Below are positions 1 through 9,124 of a DNA stretch of 50,085 nucleotides, one piece after another. A program made the translations under genes and the position numbers. This stretch comes from RGIG5579 sp045580105 (GTDB lineage: Bacteria; Bacillota; Clostridia; Oscillospirales; SIG627), in NCBI GenBank assembly GCA_045580105.1, contig JAZNNH010000036.1, positions 1 through 50,085 on the forward strand, given 5' to 3'. How positions within the stretch are numbered: the stretch's first letter is position 1; every line of letters starts with the position of its first letter. Below the pieces are notes generated by a model. It did not search any database, was not told the DNA's origin, and saw nothing but the letters and a program-made list of their open reading frames with translations.

Positions 1-387
1 CAAAATCCGCTCGGGCATCTCGGTGGGGGAGGCGGGAATCGTATCTTCCAGCTCGGTCAGATCCGTCGGCTGTCCTCTGTCGTGCAGTTTGCGCACGCCG
101 TCGATCAAAGCGGAACGGATGCAAACGCGGGCGAAAGTACCAAAAGAGGAGAGGGCGGGATCAAAGAGCCGCACGGCCTTATAAAGACCGATCAAACCCT
201 CCTGCACCAAATCTTCTTCCTCAGTACAAGGAACGGACAAGGGTGCGATCAAGGCATAAATGACCGGCAAAAAATGGGCAACAAGCTGAGAAAAGCTTTC
301 TTCTTTTCCCAAAGCAGCATCGTTTGCCAAGGCACCAAGAAAATCTTCTTCCTGTTTGCAAGGGGACATTTTCCGGTTTTCCGTCAT
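1..387 (-). CDS. Sigma-70 family RNA polymerase sigma factor (SigH-like), 3' end outside window
   Basis: The first 129 residues are present; the rest lies beyond the left edge. The start codon at 387 is preceded by an AGAGGT ribosome binding site and, further up, a consensus promoter. Residues about 30-100 carry sigma region 2: EEDLVQEGLIGLYKAVRLFD followed by a conserved SFGTFARVCIRSALIDGVR-type stretch, the core-binding and -10-recognition part. The pattern EDLVQEGLIGLYKA with an S/TFA continuation is typical of the SigH/SigF group of Gram-positive sigma factors. Region 4 (-35 recognition) would be in the missing part. The subgroup assignment is an inference; the gene could be another alternative sigma factor. 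Confidence 0.8.
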   Translation of the reverse strand, partial: MTENRKMSPCKQEEDFLGALANDAALGKEESFSQLVAHFLPVIYALIAPLSVPCTEEEDLVQEGLIGLYKAVRLFDPALSSFGTFARVCIRSALIDGVRKLHDRGQPTDLTELEDTIPASPTEMPERIL

Positions 388-418
388 AGATACCTCTTTT
401 GATTACTACCTACGATGC

Positions 419-447
419 ATTATAGCATCTTCGGAAAAATATGTCAA
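419..447 (-). promoter_or_regulatory. Consensus housekeeping promoter of the sigma-factor gene
   Basis: On the minus strand TTGACA (442-447) and TATAAT (419-424) are separated by 17 bp. Both hexamers are perfect. The spacing to the start codon at 387 leaves a short leader with an AGAGGT ribosome binding site. Confidence 0.85.
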
Positions 448-568
448 GCATTTTAATAAAAATTATATGATTTGCAAAATTTTTTGTTGAATTTTCTTTA
501 CTTTAACAAAATTGTTGGTTTTTGGCGAATCGTCAGACGGCTTGAAAAAAACGGTCGAAAACGGCTTT

Positions 569-2020
569 CTATCGAATGACTTTGGTCAAAACGGCGTGAA
601 CGGCGAAACGGTTATCCGTGGCGGTTTCGTTTTCCATACAGGTGGAAAGCGTGATGATTTGACTGTTTTTGTTGAATTTATATTCTGTTTCAAACAGGGA
701 AATGAACGCCATTTGCTCGCAAAAGTCGAGAAAATCGTCGTCGGAAACAAAGTCGGTTTCAAAATAATTGTCAAAGGCATTGGAGCTGTGCACGGAGAAG
801 GGGGAATAAACGAAGATGCCGTCTTTGGTGGCAATTTCGATTTTCGTTCCGTAGAAGACCGAGGCGTTGGCAAAATCGTGAATGGAAGCAAACATACTTC
901 CGTCGGACATATTGTGTCCGTAGATGACGGTGTTGCGGTTTTTCGTCGGATCCGGATTGTTTCTTTCGTCGATGAAGATAGCACCGCCGGACAAGGTTTT
1001 TCCGTAAAAATCGCGATGCAGATAGTAATTGCGCTTTTCCGACCAAACGAGGGGGTAATTGACCACCGTGCCGTTAATGGTGATCCAGCCCGCTGTGTCG
1101 GGGTTGATTTTTTTCAGTTGCGCGATTTTACCCACAAGGGTTGCTTGCTCTTGGGTAAAGGTGCCGGAAACGTCACTGCCCTCCGGTGTTTTGCCCTCTA
1201 AAATTTCTGCGGGGGTGATGGTGTCTAAACTGACGCTTGTTTTTTTCAAATATTCCGAGGCAAAGAAGTCTTCCTTGGCTACCATTTCCTGCAGACCGGA
1301 ATAAACCACGTAAGCGCGGTAATAGTCAAAGAGCTTTTGAAAGACGAAAAAGCCGGCGGAGAAAAAGCCGAAAATGCAAACGAAGAGGATCGCATAGCGA
1401 ACGGTGTCCGCAACGGAAAGGCGCTTCTTCTGATTCTTTTTCGGGTCGAGATACACGCCGTACATACCGTCCAGAGAGGCCTTGACGGCGTCCTGCAAGG
1501 TTTGGGTGGTGGTGATTTGGTCCATTTGGCGCACGGCTTTGCCGTGTGTTTTTTTGCGCTTGCCAAACAGGGAGAGCTTGGGTTCCGACTTTGTTTCTTT
1601 CCCTTTTTCTTTTTTCTCTTCGGTGCGCAAAAAGGATGCCAAGGTTTCTCGATCCAGATCCAAGGTTTGGTTGACTTGGGGCAGGGGAAGATCGGTCGCG
1701 GTGTCGTTGTTACGCTTGGGGCGTTGGGGCAGAAGTCCGCTCTCACGCGGCTTGTTTGACTCCTGCCCTTGCAAGGCAGGAGCGCTTTCTTGTTTCTTCT
1801 CACCTGCTTCTTCCGAGAGGGGGGGAGCTTGTTTTTCGGATTTCTTTTCCTCTTTGCCCAGCAGATCGCGCTTTGCAATCCGACGAGTTTTCGGCGCGGG
1901 ATGAGAAACCGGCACCTGCTCCGGTTTCTTTTCTTCTACTATTTCGGAATCGTCCCAGAGGAAAATGTCGTGGGTGAATTCCTCGTGCCGGGAATTGTTT
2001 TTCTTATTGTTTCCGAACAT
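569..2020 (-). CDS. srtB: Class B sortase with long cytoplasmic N-terminal extension
   Basis: A membrane transpeptidase expected to attach a surface protein to the cell wall. The protein has 483 residues, about twice the usual SrtB length. Residues 1-205 are charged and low-complexity, rich in Lys, Glu, Gln and Pro, with no predicted fold. One membrane segment follows at about 208-229, then the catalytic domain at about 300-483. The catalytic triad is visible: His369 in YGHN, Cys461 in TLSTC and Arg471 in DNRFAV. It lies 34 bp downstream of the helicase gene on the same strand, so the two may be co-transcribed. No NPQTN-like substrate gene is seen in the window. The N-terminal part is presumably cytoplasmic, since it precedes the single membrane segment. 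Confidence 0.9.
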   Translation of the reverse strand: MFGNNKKNNSRHEEFTHDIFLWDDSEIVEEKKPEQVPVSHPAPKTRRIAKRDLLGKEEKKSEKQAPPLSEEAGEKKQESAPALQGQESNKPRESGLLPQRPKRNNDTATDLPLPQVNQTLDLDRETLASFLRTEEKKEKGKETKSEPKLSLFGKRKKTHGKAVRQMDQITTTQTLQDAVKASLDGMYGVYLDPKKNQKKRLSVADTVRYAILFVCIFGFFSAGFFVFQKLFDYYRAYVVYSGLQEMVAKEDFFASEYLKKTSVSLDTITPAEILEGKTPEGSDVSGTFTQEQATLVGKIAQLKKINPDTAGWITINGTVVNYPLVWSEKRNYYLHRDFYGKTLSGGAIFIDERNNPDPTKNRNTVIYGHNMSDGSMFASIHDFANASVFYGTKIEIATKDGIFVYSPFSVHSSNAFDNYFETDFVSDDDFLDFCEQMAFISLFETEYKFNKNSQIITLSTCMENETATDNRFAVHAVLTKVIR

Positions 2021-2054
2021 AGCCGGCCTCCTTTTTTGTTTTGAAACGGCGAAC

Positions 2055-4322
2055 TTATCGCCAAAACGTTTCCAGTTCTCTTTTTAATTGGGCGTCGCGT
2101 TCCAAATGAACGGCGTCTTCCCAGCTTTCGGGAAAGAGTTCTTTGACATCTTCCCCCATGTATCGTGTATCACAAAGAATGATAAAACCGCGGTCGTTTT
2201 CGTCACGAATCACGCGCCCTGCCGCTTGCAGTACGCGGCTCCAACCGGGTAAGGTGTAAGCAAAGCTTTTTCCGTCCAGCTCCCGATTGCAGTATGCGGT
2301 GCATTCCGCTTGGGCTTCGGGGGAGGGCGGCGGAAATCCGGTTCCCACGATGATCTCTCCGCAAAGGGAATCGCCTTTTAAGTCCACACCCTCGGAGAAG
2401 ATTCCTCCCATGACGCAAAATCCGATCAGGGTTCCTTTGCGGTTTTGTTCGAAGGTTTTGAGAAATTCGGCTCGTTTTTTTGCGGTCATCACTTTCTCCT
2501 GCACCAGAATTCGATGCTCGAAGAAGCGGCGTTTATATTCCTGAGAAACCAGATTTAAGTATTCAAACGAGGGCAAAAACACCATGTAATTTCCCGGCTT
2601 GGAAGAAACGGCACTGTGAATGATGCTGCAGATCTGCGGGGAGGTAACGTAACGCTGACTGTGAGATACGTCCACGCGGCAGATGCCCACGAACAGATGC
2701 TCGCGCGGGAAGGGGGAGGGAAGGTTTAAAAAGACGTCACCGTCTTCTCCCGCCAACATTTCAAAATAATAATCGCGCGGCAGGAGTGTGGCGGAGAAAA
2801 ACACGCACGTTTTCCAATTTTGTACCGCGCTGCGGATTTTTTCCTTGGGGTCGACAAGATAGATGCGCACGCCTCCCTCAGGGGGATAAATCGTGGCGAA
2901 ATCATCTTTGAAAATCCGGCAGAGCGAAACGAATTTTTTCAGTTTCCGATACAGCGCCTTTAAGTTCTGTTCCGTTTGCTCGGACGGGGTTCCGAACCCG
3001 GCTTGGAGGGCAAAGCCAACCTTTGGCAGCAAGGCGGCCGCCGCAGTTTTGATCTCCTCCCTTAGGGTGAAAGAAAAGTATTCTTTGCTTTCGTTTCGTT
3101 CCTTTTCGATTCGGGTGAAAAGGGCGGTTAAAGGGGCGAAATGCTCCCGAAGCATTTGCGAGGGCGGGGTGGGATCGCGGAAAAAGAAATCCAAATCCTG
3201 CGGGCAGAGGGTTTCCGTAAAGCTTTCCCGCATGCGTGCGGGCAGGTTGTGTGCCTCGTCAACGAGAAGTATGGCGTTCTTTTTCGGCTTGAAAATGGCA
3301 CGGTTGGGATCGAAAACGTGATTGTAGTCACAGATGATCACCTGACAGTATTGCTGCATTTTTCGAGCCAATTCAAACGGGCACACGGAAAAACGCCTTG
3401 CCGCGTCAAGCAGTTCCTTTTCGGCAATGCAGGAAAACGAACAAAGATAGGAAAGCGCCTCGGGAAGCTTGGTTTCCAACTGCTCCGAATAACGGCACAG
3501 CCCTTTTTGACACTCTTCCTGCTTTTCGGGACAAAGGGACATTCTGGCACCCATAACCAGCGTGCGCAGACCGCGGATCTCCTGCAGACTTTCCACTGCA
3601 CTTGCCGCTTGCAGCTTCAAAGTGTTTTTCGGAGAGGCGTAAAACACTTTTTCGGCTTTTCGGGTTTCCAGTGCGCGCAGTGCAGGATACAGCACCGCCA
3701 TGGTTTTACCGATACCGGTGGGTGCACAGGCAAAGAGCTTGGTTTCCGTTTTGATGGCATCCCAAACCGCGTGGATTAACTTTTTTTGTCCGTCCCGCAA
3801 GGACGGATAGGGGAAGGTGATTTTAACGTCCGGTTTTTCCCAAAGCGGACAAAGGGAAAGAATGGTCTGAATGGGCGCGGCGAGCGCGGCCGACAGCGCT
3901 CCCTTTTCCAGCAGATGCTCTTCCATTTCCATTCTGCCTTCGGCAAAGACACAAAGGAGAATCTTGACGCGATCCAGACCCTTGGTGTTGGCAAGAGCCA
4001 GAGCAAGAAATTGAGCACGCTGTAAAACGCGTTTGCGCCACAGGGAAAAGGATACCATCCGATCCAAAAGAATCTGCTCTTCCACGGTGAAAGGATGGTG
4101 CTCGGAGCCGGGATGTACAAAATCCGCTTGACCCGTGATATGTAACTGAACTTCGCTGCTGCAAAGATTGAGGGTGAGAGGGACGCCCGGAAACGAATGT
4201 TCTTCTTGTCCGAAAAAAGAAGTGCGCAAGGCGGAATCGGGTTTTTGCTTTTTGCCGGTCAGCTTTTCCTCCAACGGACAGATCAAATCCAGCACTTCGT
4301 CCAGATTCAGATTCAGTTCCAT
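2055..4322 (-). CDS. Rad3/DinG-like superfamily 2 DNA helicase with Fe-S cysteines
   Basis: An ATP-dependent 5'-3' DNA helicase of the XPD/DinG family, 755 residues. Walker A is APTGIGKT (200-207) and the DEAH box is at 355-358. Between them are several cysteines (about 264-330, including CQKGLC and YLCSFSC) in the position of the family's 4Fe-4S cluster. Motif VI is QAAGRVIRDENDRG near residue 705. The first 165 residues precede the helicase core. They align by eye with the Cas4-like PD-(D/E)XK domain that many clostridial Rad3-type helicases carry, but the expected E-x-K of the nuclease site reads VEEQI, so this domain is probably inactive. The start ATG overlaps the end of the upstream gene by 10 bp, which suggests translational coupling. 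Confidence 0.85.
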   Translation of the reverse strand: MELNLNLDEVLDLICPLEEKLTGKKQKPDSALRTSFFGQEEHSFPGVPLTLNLCSSEVQLHITGQADFVHPGSEHHPFTVEEQILLDRMVSFSLWRKRVLQRAQFLALALANTKGLDRVKILLCVFAEGRMEMEEHLLEKGALSAALAAPIQTILSLCPLWEKPDVKITFPYPSLRDGQKKLIHAVWDAIKTETKLFACAPTGIGKTMAVLYPALRALETRKAEKVFYASPKNTLKLQAASAVESLQEIRGLRTLVMGARMSLCPEKQEECQKGLCRYSEQLETKLPEALSYLCSFSCIAEKELLDAARRFSVCPFELARKMQQYCQVIICDYNHVFDPNRAIFKPKKNAILLVDEAHNLPARMRESFTETLCPQDLDFFFRDPTPPSQMLREHFAPLTALFTRIEKERNESKEYFSFTLREEIKTAAAALLPKVGFALQAGFGTPSEQTEQNLKALYRKLKKFVSLCRIFKDDFATIYPPEGGVRIYLVDPKEKIRSAVQNWKTCVFFSATLLPRDYYFEMLAGEDGDVFLNLPSPFPREHLFVGICRVDVSHSQRYVTSPQICSIIHSAVSSKPGNYMVFLPSFEYLNLVSQEYKRRFFEHRILVQEKVMTAKKRAEFLKTFEQNRKGTLIGFCVMGGIFSEGVDLKGDSLCGEIIVGTGFPPPSPEAQAECTAYCNRELDGKSFAYTLPGWSRVLQAAGRVIRDENDRGFIILCDTRYMGEDVKELFPESWEDAVHLERDAQLKRELETFWR

Positions 4323-4771
4323 TCTTTTTCCTCCTCTCCGAATACGATTTCCATCAGCGCCAGCGTAAAGCCGACTGCCAAATTTTTGTAAAGACTGACC
4401 CTACGGTCAAAATAAAACGGTTTTTCAAAGGGGGCGATCCACTGCCCCGCAAATCGAATCTCTTGTTGCAGACAGAGCATGGCACGGTTTTCGCGGATGC
4501 TGGATAAAGTGACGTGGTCTGCCAGATTCATCCCTCCGGTCAGGATCTGACCGGTGGTGCCGAGCCGTGGCATGGGAGCGGTGCCCGGAATCAGATACAG
4601 CTTTGCCTTGACGTTTCGGGGAAGATAACTGCGATCGGAAACGAAAAGGTCGTACGTTTCGCCAGACGCGGCTTGTTCCAAAGAAACGGCGCGGCGAAAA
4701 AAGCGGTTTGCCAAACGCTTTTGCAATAACTGCTCCAAAATGGGAAACGGCTCCGACAGCGCGACTCTCAT
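4313..4771 (-). CDS. Unknown protein between engB and the helicase gene
   Basis: A 152-residue soluble protein that I do not recognise. The start at 4771 was chosen because GTGAGGAA lies 8 nt upstream; a longer reading frame reaching 4828 would begin inside an AT-rich inverted repeat and lacks a ribosome binding site. There is no signal peptide or membrane segment. Residues 70-110 contain a short hydrophobic stretch followed by GTTGQILTGGMN. The gene overlaps the helicase start by 10 bp and follows engB by 66 bp, so it probably belongs to the lon-engB-helicase transcription unit. A link to DNA repair or ribosome assembly is only suggested by the neighbours. Confidence 0.65.
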   Translation of the reverse strand: MRVALSEPFPILEQLLQKRLANRFFRRAVSLEQAASGETYDLFVSDRSYLPRNVKAKLYLIPGTAPMPRLGTTGQILTGGMNLADHVTLSSIRENRAMLCLQQEIRFAGQWIAPFEKPFYFDRRVSLYKNLAVGFTLALMEIVFGEEEKEWN

Positions 4772-4791
4772 AAACGATTCCTCACTTATGC

Positions 4792-4824
4792 TTGATTTTT
4801 TTAGTATGACCCGAAAAAAATCAA
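4792..4824 (-). repeat. AT-rich inverted repeat after engB
   Basis: TTGATTTTTTT (4792-4802) and AAAAAAATCAA (4814-4824) form an 11-bp inverted repeat with an 11-nt loop just after the engB stop codon. The stem has one G-C pair per arm, so it is weak. It could be a processing or attenuation site between engB and the downstream genes. Confidence 0.4.
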
Positions 4825-4837
4825 ACATACGAAAAAA

Positions 4838-5434
4838 TTAAGCGTTTGAGGACTGATAGGCAGCTACGGTCGTTTCAATGAGATTCCAAACCTGTTCCAC
4901 TCCTTCTCCCGTGAGGGAAGAAAACGGAAAAACAGGAACGGGGAACATGGCATCTTCCAGTTCTTTTAAATTCTTTTGTTGATTGGTTTTGTTGAGTTTA
5001 TCCAGCTTCGTGGCGACTACGATGAAAGGGATTCCGACCTCTTGCAAAAAGGAGATCATCATTTCGTCGTCGCGGCTGGGGCCGGTTTTCAAATCGATCA
5101 ATTGCAGAACCAGCGCAAGGTTTTCGTGATTTTGAAAATAGGAATCGGTCAAAGAAGACCACGCGCGCTTTTCTTTTTCACTGCGCCTTGCAAATCCGTA
5201 ACCGGGAAGATCCACCAGATAACACTGACCGTCTAAATCAAAGAAATTGATGGTGACGGTTTTTCCCGGTGAGGAGGAAACTCTCGCCAGTTTTTTTCTT
5301 CCGAGAAGTTGGTTGAGAGCAGAGCTTTTTCCGACGTTACTGCGGCCGGAAAAGGCGATCTGACAGCGTCCGTCCCGAAGAATCTGATCGCGTCTTCCGG
5401 CGGAAATTTTCAGGGTGATATTGTGTTTGTTCAT
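4838..5434 (-). CDS. engB: Ribosome-biogenesis GTP-binding protein EngB/YsxC
   Basis: An essential TrmE-Era-type GTPase that assists late assembly of the large ribosomal subunit. It has 198 residues, the normal size. The G1 motif is GRSNVGKS (30-37), G3 is DLPGYGF (from residue 75) and G4 is TKLD (142-145). The start codon shares its A with the stop codon of lon (TGATG), a tight coupling seen in many Firmicutes, where lon and engB are often adjacent. Expression is therefore expected from the lon promoter. Confidence 0.95.
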   Translation of the reverse strand: MNKHNITLKISAGRRDQILRDGRCQIAFSGRSNVGKSSALNQLLGRKKLARVSSSPGKTVTINFFDLDGQCYLVDLPGYGFARRSEKEKRAWSSLTDSYFQNHENLALVLQLIDLKTGPSRDDEMMISFLQEVGIPFIVVATKLDKLNKTNQQKNLKELEDAMFPVPVFPFSSLTGEGVEQVWNLIETTVAAYQSSNA

Positions 5435-7770
5435 CAGTTCAAAAGCGCGACGCGCAAAACATCGTCAATGCTGCTGCAGGGAATAAACTCGATGCATTCC
5501 AATGCTTTGGGGTCCACTTCCTCCAGGTCTTTTTCGTTGTCTTTGGGGATGCAAACGGTGCGGATGCCCGCGCGCAGAGCCGCGCCTGCCTTTTCGCGCA
5601 AACCGCCGATGGCAAGCACGTTTCCGTGAAGTGTAATCTCGCCCGTCATCGCCACGTCCCCGCGGACCTTCTTTCCGCTCAAGAGCGAGGCAAGGCAGGT
5701 GACCAGCGTCACGCCGGCACTGGGGCCGTCCTTGGGGATGGCGCCTTCCGGCAGGTGAATGTGAAGATCGCAGTTTTTATAAAACTCGGGATCGGTAATT
5801 CCCAGTTTTTCGCCTTTGGCGCGGATCAGGGAGATGGCGGCTTTTGCCGATTCTTTCATCACGTCGCCCAGACTTCCCGTCAATTCCAATTTTCCTGATC
5901 CGGGCAGTGCCAGCGCTTCCACCTCCAGCATTTCACCGCCCATCATCGTCCAGGCAAGGCCGTTGACCACGCCCACCCGATCGGGTAGGTTTTTCTTTTC
6001 GGGCAGATATTTTTCTTTGCCCAAAAATTCGACCAGATTCTTTTCCGTAATGCTCACGCACGCTGCGCCGCCAACGAGCTCTTTTGCGCATTTGCGGCAG
6101 ATTCGGGCGATCTCACGTTCCAATTTTCTTACGCCCTGTTCTCGGGTGTAGGAACGAATGATCTTGCGCAGTGCCCCTTGGCTGATGCGAAGCTGTTTTG
6201 CTTCGATGCCGTGCTCTTTCTTTTGCTTGGGAATCAGATGATTCTTGGCAATGGCGCATTTTTCACTTTCCGTATATCCGTTGATGTGAATGATTTCCAT
6301 ACGGTCCAAAAGCGCAGGGGGAATGGTTGCGGTATCGTTTGCGGTGGCAAGGAACATACAAGAGGAAAGATCCACCGGCAGTTCCACGAAATGATCTCGG
6401 AACGCGTGGTTTTGAGCCGAATCCAGCACCTCCAGAAGGGCGGAGGAGGGATCGCCGTGAGAATCTCTTGTCAGTTTGTCGATTTCATCCAGCGTGATCA
6501 GGGGGTTCATAGAGCCCGCCTGTGTCAAAGCGGTGATGATGCGACCGGGCATCGCGCCGATATAGGTTTTTCGGTGACCGCGAATGTCCGCTTCATCGCG
6601 CACGCCGCCTAAGGAAACGCGCACGTATTTTCTGCCCAGTGCCTCGGCAATGGAGGAGGCAACGCTGGTTTTTCCGACGCCGGGTGCGCCGACCAAACAC
6701 AGGATTTGACCTTGCACGTTTTTGCGCAAGAGGCCTGCGGCAAGAAATTCGAGAATGCGCTCTTTTACTTTTTCCAGACCATCGTGGTCGCGATTGAGAA
6801 TGCGCTCGGCTTCTTCCAGCGAAAGGCGATCCTGCGTGTACGTTTTCCACGGAATTTCAAGGCAGGTTTCAATGTAATTGCGAAGCAGGGCGGATTCGGA
6901 AGAGCCGAAGGGCATATGACGGATCTTCTTTGCCTGCGCAGTCAGTTTTTCACCAATGGCCTCGGGCAGCTCCGCTTTTTCGATGCGGCCGAGAAGATCT
7001 TCTTCGTCCGGATCCGCACTGCCGTCCGGCGCGCCGGAAATTTCGGCTTGAATGACGCGAAGCTGTTCTCTCAAATACGCCTCGCGCTGTTGATCGTCCA
7101 TTTGACGCTGAACTTTTCTTGCCAAGCGGTTCTCCAGCTTTGCGACCTGAAGCTCGCGCTCCAGAATCTCTTTGACGGTCAGGGCGCGTTTGATAGGGTC
7201 CGTTTCCGCCAGAACCTGCATTTTATCTTCCGTTCGGCGCAGAATATTGGCAGCGACGTAGTCGGATAAAAATCCCGGGTCTTCAATGCTTTGAAGGGCA
7301 CCGGTCACTTCCGGGCTGAGCTTGGGCAGAAACGCCGCCAGATCCTCCACGCTGTGCAGCACACTGCGCCGATAAGCATCGGCGGTGATGTCGTCCGACA
7401 GGGAAACGTCCTTGCGCATCACCTCGGCCGTGAGGGCACCGGATTCGAGGCGGAAGAGATTGATCACTTCACCGCGGGCAAGCCCCTCGGTGATGATGCG
7501 ATAGCTTTGGTCAGGAAGCTTGATGGACTGCTTGATCCGTGAGATGACACCCACTTTGTGAAGATCTGCCGGCTCGGGAATTTCCACCTGAGCATCCTTT
7601 TGCGTAACAAGAAAAATCAGACCGTCGGCGTTCAAAGCCATTTGCGTGGCTTTGACGGTTTGGGGTCTTGCCACTTCGAAGCTGGTGTCGATTCCGGGGA
7701 AGACCACAAGACCTCGCAGGGCAATGACAGGCAGTGCCACGCGGTCGAGTTTTTCGGTATAATAAGACAT
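5434..7770 (-). CDS. lon: ATP-dependent protease La (Lon)
   Basis: A cytoplasmic AAA+ serine protease that degrades misfolded and regulatory proteins; 778 residues, typical length. The N-terminal substrate-binding domain starts with LPVIALRGLVVFPG. Walker A is GAPGVGKT (361-368). The protease domain has Ser684 in DGPSAGV and Lys727 in GGLREK; the 43-residue spacing equals that of the known Lon Ser-Lys dyad. The start at 7770 is supported by AAAGGAA 11 nt upstream. The frame stays open to 7956, but the extra 62 residues are unlike Lon and lack a ribosome binding site. It heads the minus-strand unit with engB. No CIRCE or CtsR box was seen upstream. Confidence 0.97.
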   Translation of the reverse strand: MSYYTEKLDRVALPVIALRGLVVFPGIDTSFEVARPQTVKATQMALNADGLIFLVTQKDAQVEIPEPADLHKVGVISRIKQSIKLPDQSYRIITEGLARGEVINLFRLESGALTAEVMRKDVSLSDDITADAYRRSVLHSVEDLAAFLPKLSPEVTGALQSIEDPGFLSDYVAANILRRTEDKMQVLAETDPIKRALTVKEILERELQVAKLENRLARKVQRQMDDQQREAYLREQLRVIQAEISGAPDGSADPDEEDLLGRIEKAELPEAIGEKLTAQAKKIRHMPFGSSESALLRNYIETCLEIPWKTYTQDRLSLEEAERILNRDHDGLEKVKERILEFLAAGLLRKNVQGQILCLVGAPGVGKTSVASSIAEALGRKYVRVSLGGVRDEADIRGHRKTYIGAMPGRIITALTQAGSMNPLITLDEIDKLTRDSHGDPSSALLEVLDSAQNHAFRDHFVELPVDLSSCMFLATANDTATIPPALLDRMEIIHINGYTESEKCAIAKNHLIPKQKKEHGIEAKQLRISQGALRKIIRSYTREQGVRKLEREIARICRKCAKELVGGAACVSITEKNLVEFLGKEKYLPEKKNLPDRVGVVNGLAWTMMGGEMLEVEALALPGSGKLELTGSLGDVMKESAKAAISLIRAKGEKLGITDPEFYKNCDLHIHLPEGAIPKDGPSAGVTLVTCLASLLSGKKVRGDVAMTGEITLHGNVLAIGGLREKAGAALRAGIRTVCIPKDNEKDLEEVDPKALECIEFIPCSSIDDVLRVALLN

Positions 7771-7911
7771 GGTGTTGGGGGATTCCTTTCGATTTGGTAT
7801 TGCTTTTAGGGTACAAAAACCCATCATCAAACCAATATAACACATTGTTTCAAAAAAAGAAATGTTTTTCTGCCATTTTTTCAAAAAATATCGCAAAAAA
7901 TGTGTTTTGCT

Positions 7912-7940
7912 TTGCTTCCTTTCCGAAAATATGCTACAAT
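7912..7940 (+). promoter_or_regulatory. Promoter of the histidine-kinase-like gene
   Basis: TTGCTT (7912-7917) and TACAAT (7935-7940) with a 17-bp spacer, 46 bp before the start codon at 7987. The region between this gene and lon is divergent. Confidence 0.65.
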
Positions 7941-7986
7941 ACTGATTCAGGGACACGAACCAATGGAAAAAAGACAGGAGAACGTG

Positions 7987-9015
7987 ATGAATTCAGAAAA
8001 GCTTGAAGCGGTCGCCGGCGTACAAGGCGGCGACTTGGAACGGTTTCCGTTTCCGGTGATTTCGGTCGATCCGGATTTTGAACTGCTGGAGCGAAACCGT
8101 TTGGCACAAAAGCTTCTGTTGCCGCCTTGGCAACTGCGGCGGTATTTAAAAGAGCTACGGAAAAAGGGATGCAAAGAGCGCTTTTTTGTTTCGAGCTTGG
8201 AAAACAGGAGCTATTTTGTGGCGTTGTTGTCCCGTCCGAGTGGATATTGGATCGCATTTTTGGAAAATTTGTTTTATTTTTACGAGCCGCTGACGCGCCC
8301 CTTGCTCGGAGAAGGGGTGGAGCTGATGGGGCAGTGGCAGGATCGCGAGCGGTTTTCCGCCGATCTCTTCGGGCAAGAAAAGCACCGTGCTCTTTCGGAT
8401 CGGATCACGGCCCGCACCTGTCGATTGCGCGAGCAAATGTCTATGCTTCACCGACTCTTATCCCTTTCGGGCAGAGCGTGGCAAGAACCCTGTTGGTGCG
8501 ACGTTGCGGGACTCATCCGAATTCTGCAGAGAAAACTGAAGGAGCATCGGATTACCTTGGAATTGGATTCGACCGCACAAGGAAGCTGTCCCGTTTCTCC
8601 GGAAGCCTTGATTGCCGCCGTGGTGAATCTGGTTCAGTTTGTTTTGGTGTATGAAGGAGAATCCCATTTGCACCTTTGTCAGGATCGCGGGGAAACAACG
8701 CAGGTGTTGCACGTTTCGTTCCGGGAACGGGAGGGACTGTTTTCGGACTTTTCCAAGCTTTTCGAAAGCGTTGGAACGGGAAAGGAACTGCCGGGAGTGA
8801 TCGGGCTTGCGCCACTGTTTTCGGCGATGATCCTTTGCCGTGAAAACGGCATGAAAATGGAACTTTTTTCGGATGGCGACGTGGGACGGATCGACCTGAT
8901 TTTGCCAAACGGAAAAGATTATGACGTGCAGTTTTTGGGCACCAAACTCGGAAAAGAAGAAGCGATGGCGGAAGCGTGGATTCGCCAAATTCTGTTTCCG
9001 TATGCGCAGGGGTAG
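7987..9015 (+). CDS. Degenerate histidine-kinase-like protein
   Basis: A 342-residue soluble protein. The start at 7987 has AGGAG 6 nt upstream; an in-frame ATG at 7963 has no such site. Residues about 15-55 resemble a PAS domain entry. The C-terminal part resembles a HATPase domain: an N-box-like AAVVNLVQFVLVY and a G-box-like GVIGLAPLFSAMILCRENG followed by the terminal RIDLILP strand. However, the phospho-accepting His of the H-box is not visible and the D-box DxGxG is replaced by REREG. No response regulator gene is adjacent. It may be an ATP-binding scaffold or a kinase that has lost activity. Assignment rests on weak similarity. Confidence 0.55.
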   Translation: MNSEKLEAVAGVQGGDLERFPFPVISVDPDFELLERNRLAQKLLLPPWQLRRYLKELRKKGCKERFFVSSLENRSYFVALLSRPSGYWIAFLENLFYFYEPLTRPLLGEGVELMGQWQDRERFSADLFGQEKHRALSDRITARTCRLREQMSMLHRLLSLSGRAWQEPCWCDVAGLIRILQRKLKEHRITLELDSTAQGSCPVSPEALIAAVVNLVQFVLVYEGESHLHLCQDRGETTQVLHVSFREREGLFSDFSKLFESVGTGKELPGVIGLAPLFSAMILCRENGMKMELFSDGDVGRIDLILPNGKDYDVQFLGTKLGKEEAMAEAWIRQILFPYAQG

Positions 9016-9054
9016 GCGCGCATTATTTGTTGAAAAATCCGATCGAATATTTTC

Positions 9055-9084
9055 TTGTCAAAACACTTTGTTTTGAGGTATACT
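9055..9084 (+). promoter_or_regulatory. Promoter of pfkA
   Basis: TTGTCA (9055-9060) and TATACT (9079-9084) with an 18-bp spacer, 40 bp before the pfkA start. Confidence 0.7.
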
Positions 9085-9124
9085 AAAAGGGAAAGGACCG
9101 TTCGCCGGTAAAGGAGGAATGCTT

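Noticed and set aside
7771..7956. Upstream extension of Lon by 62 residues
   Set aside because: The extension is not Lon-like, and AAAGGAA stands right before the ATG at 7770.
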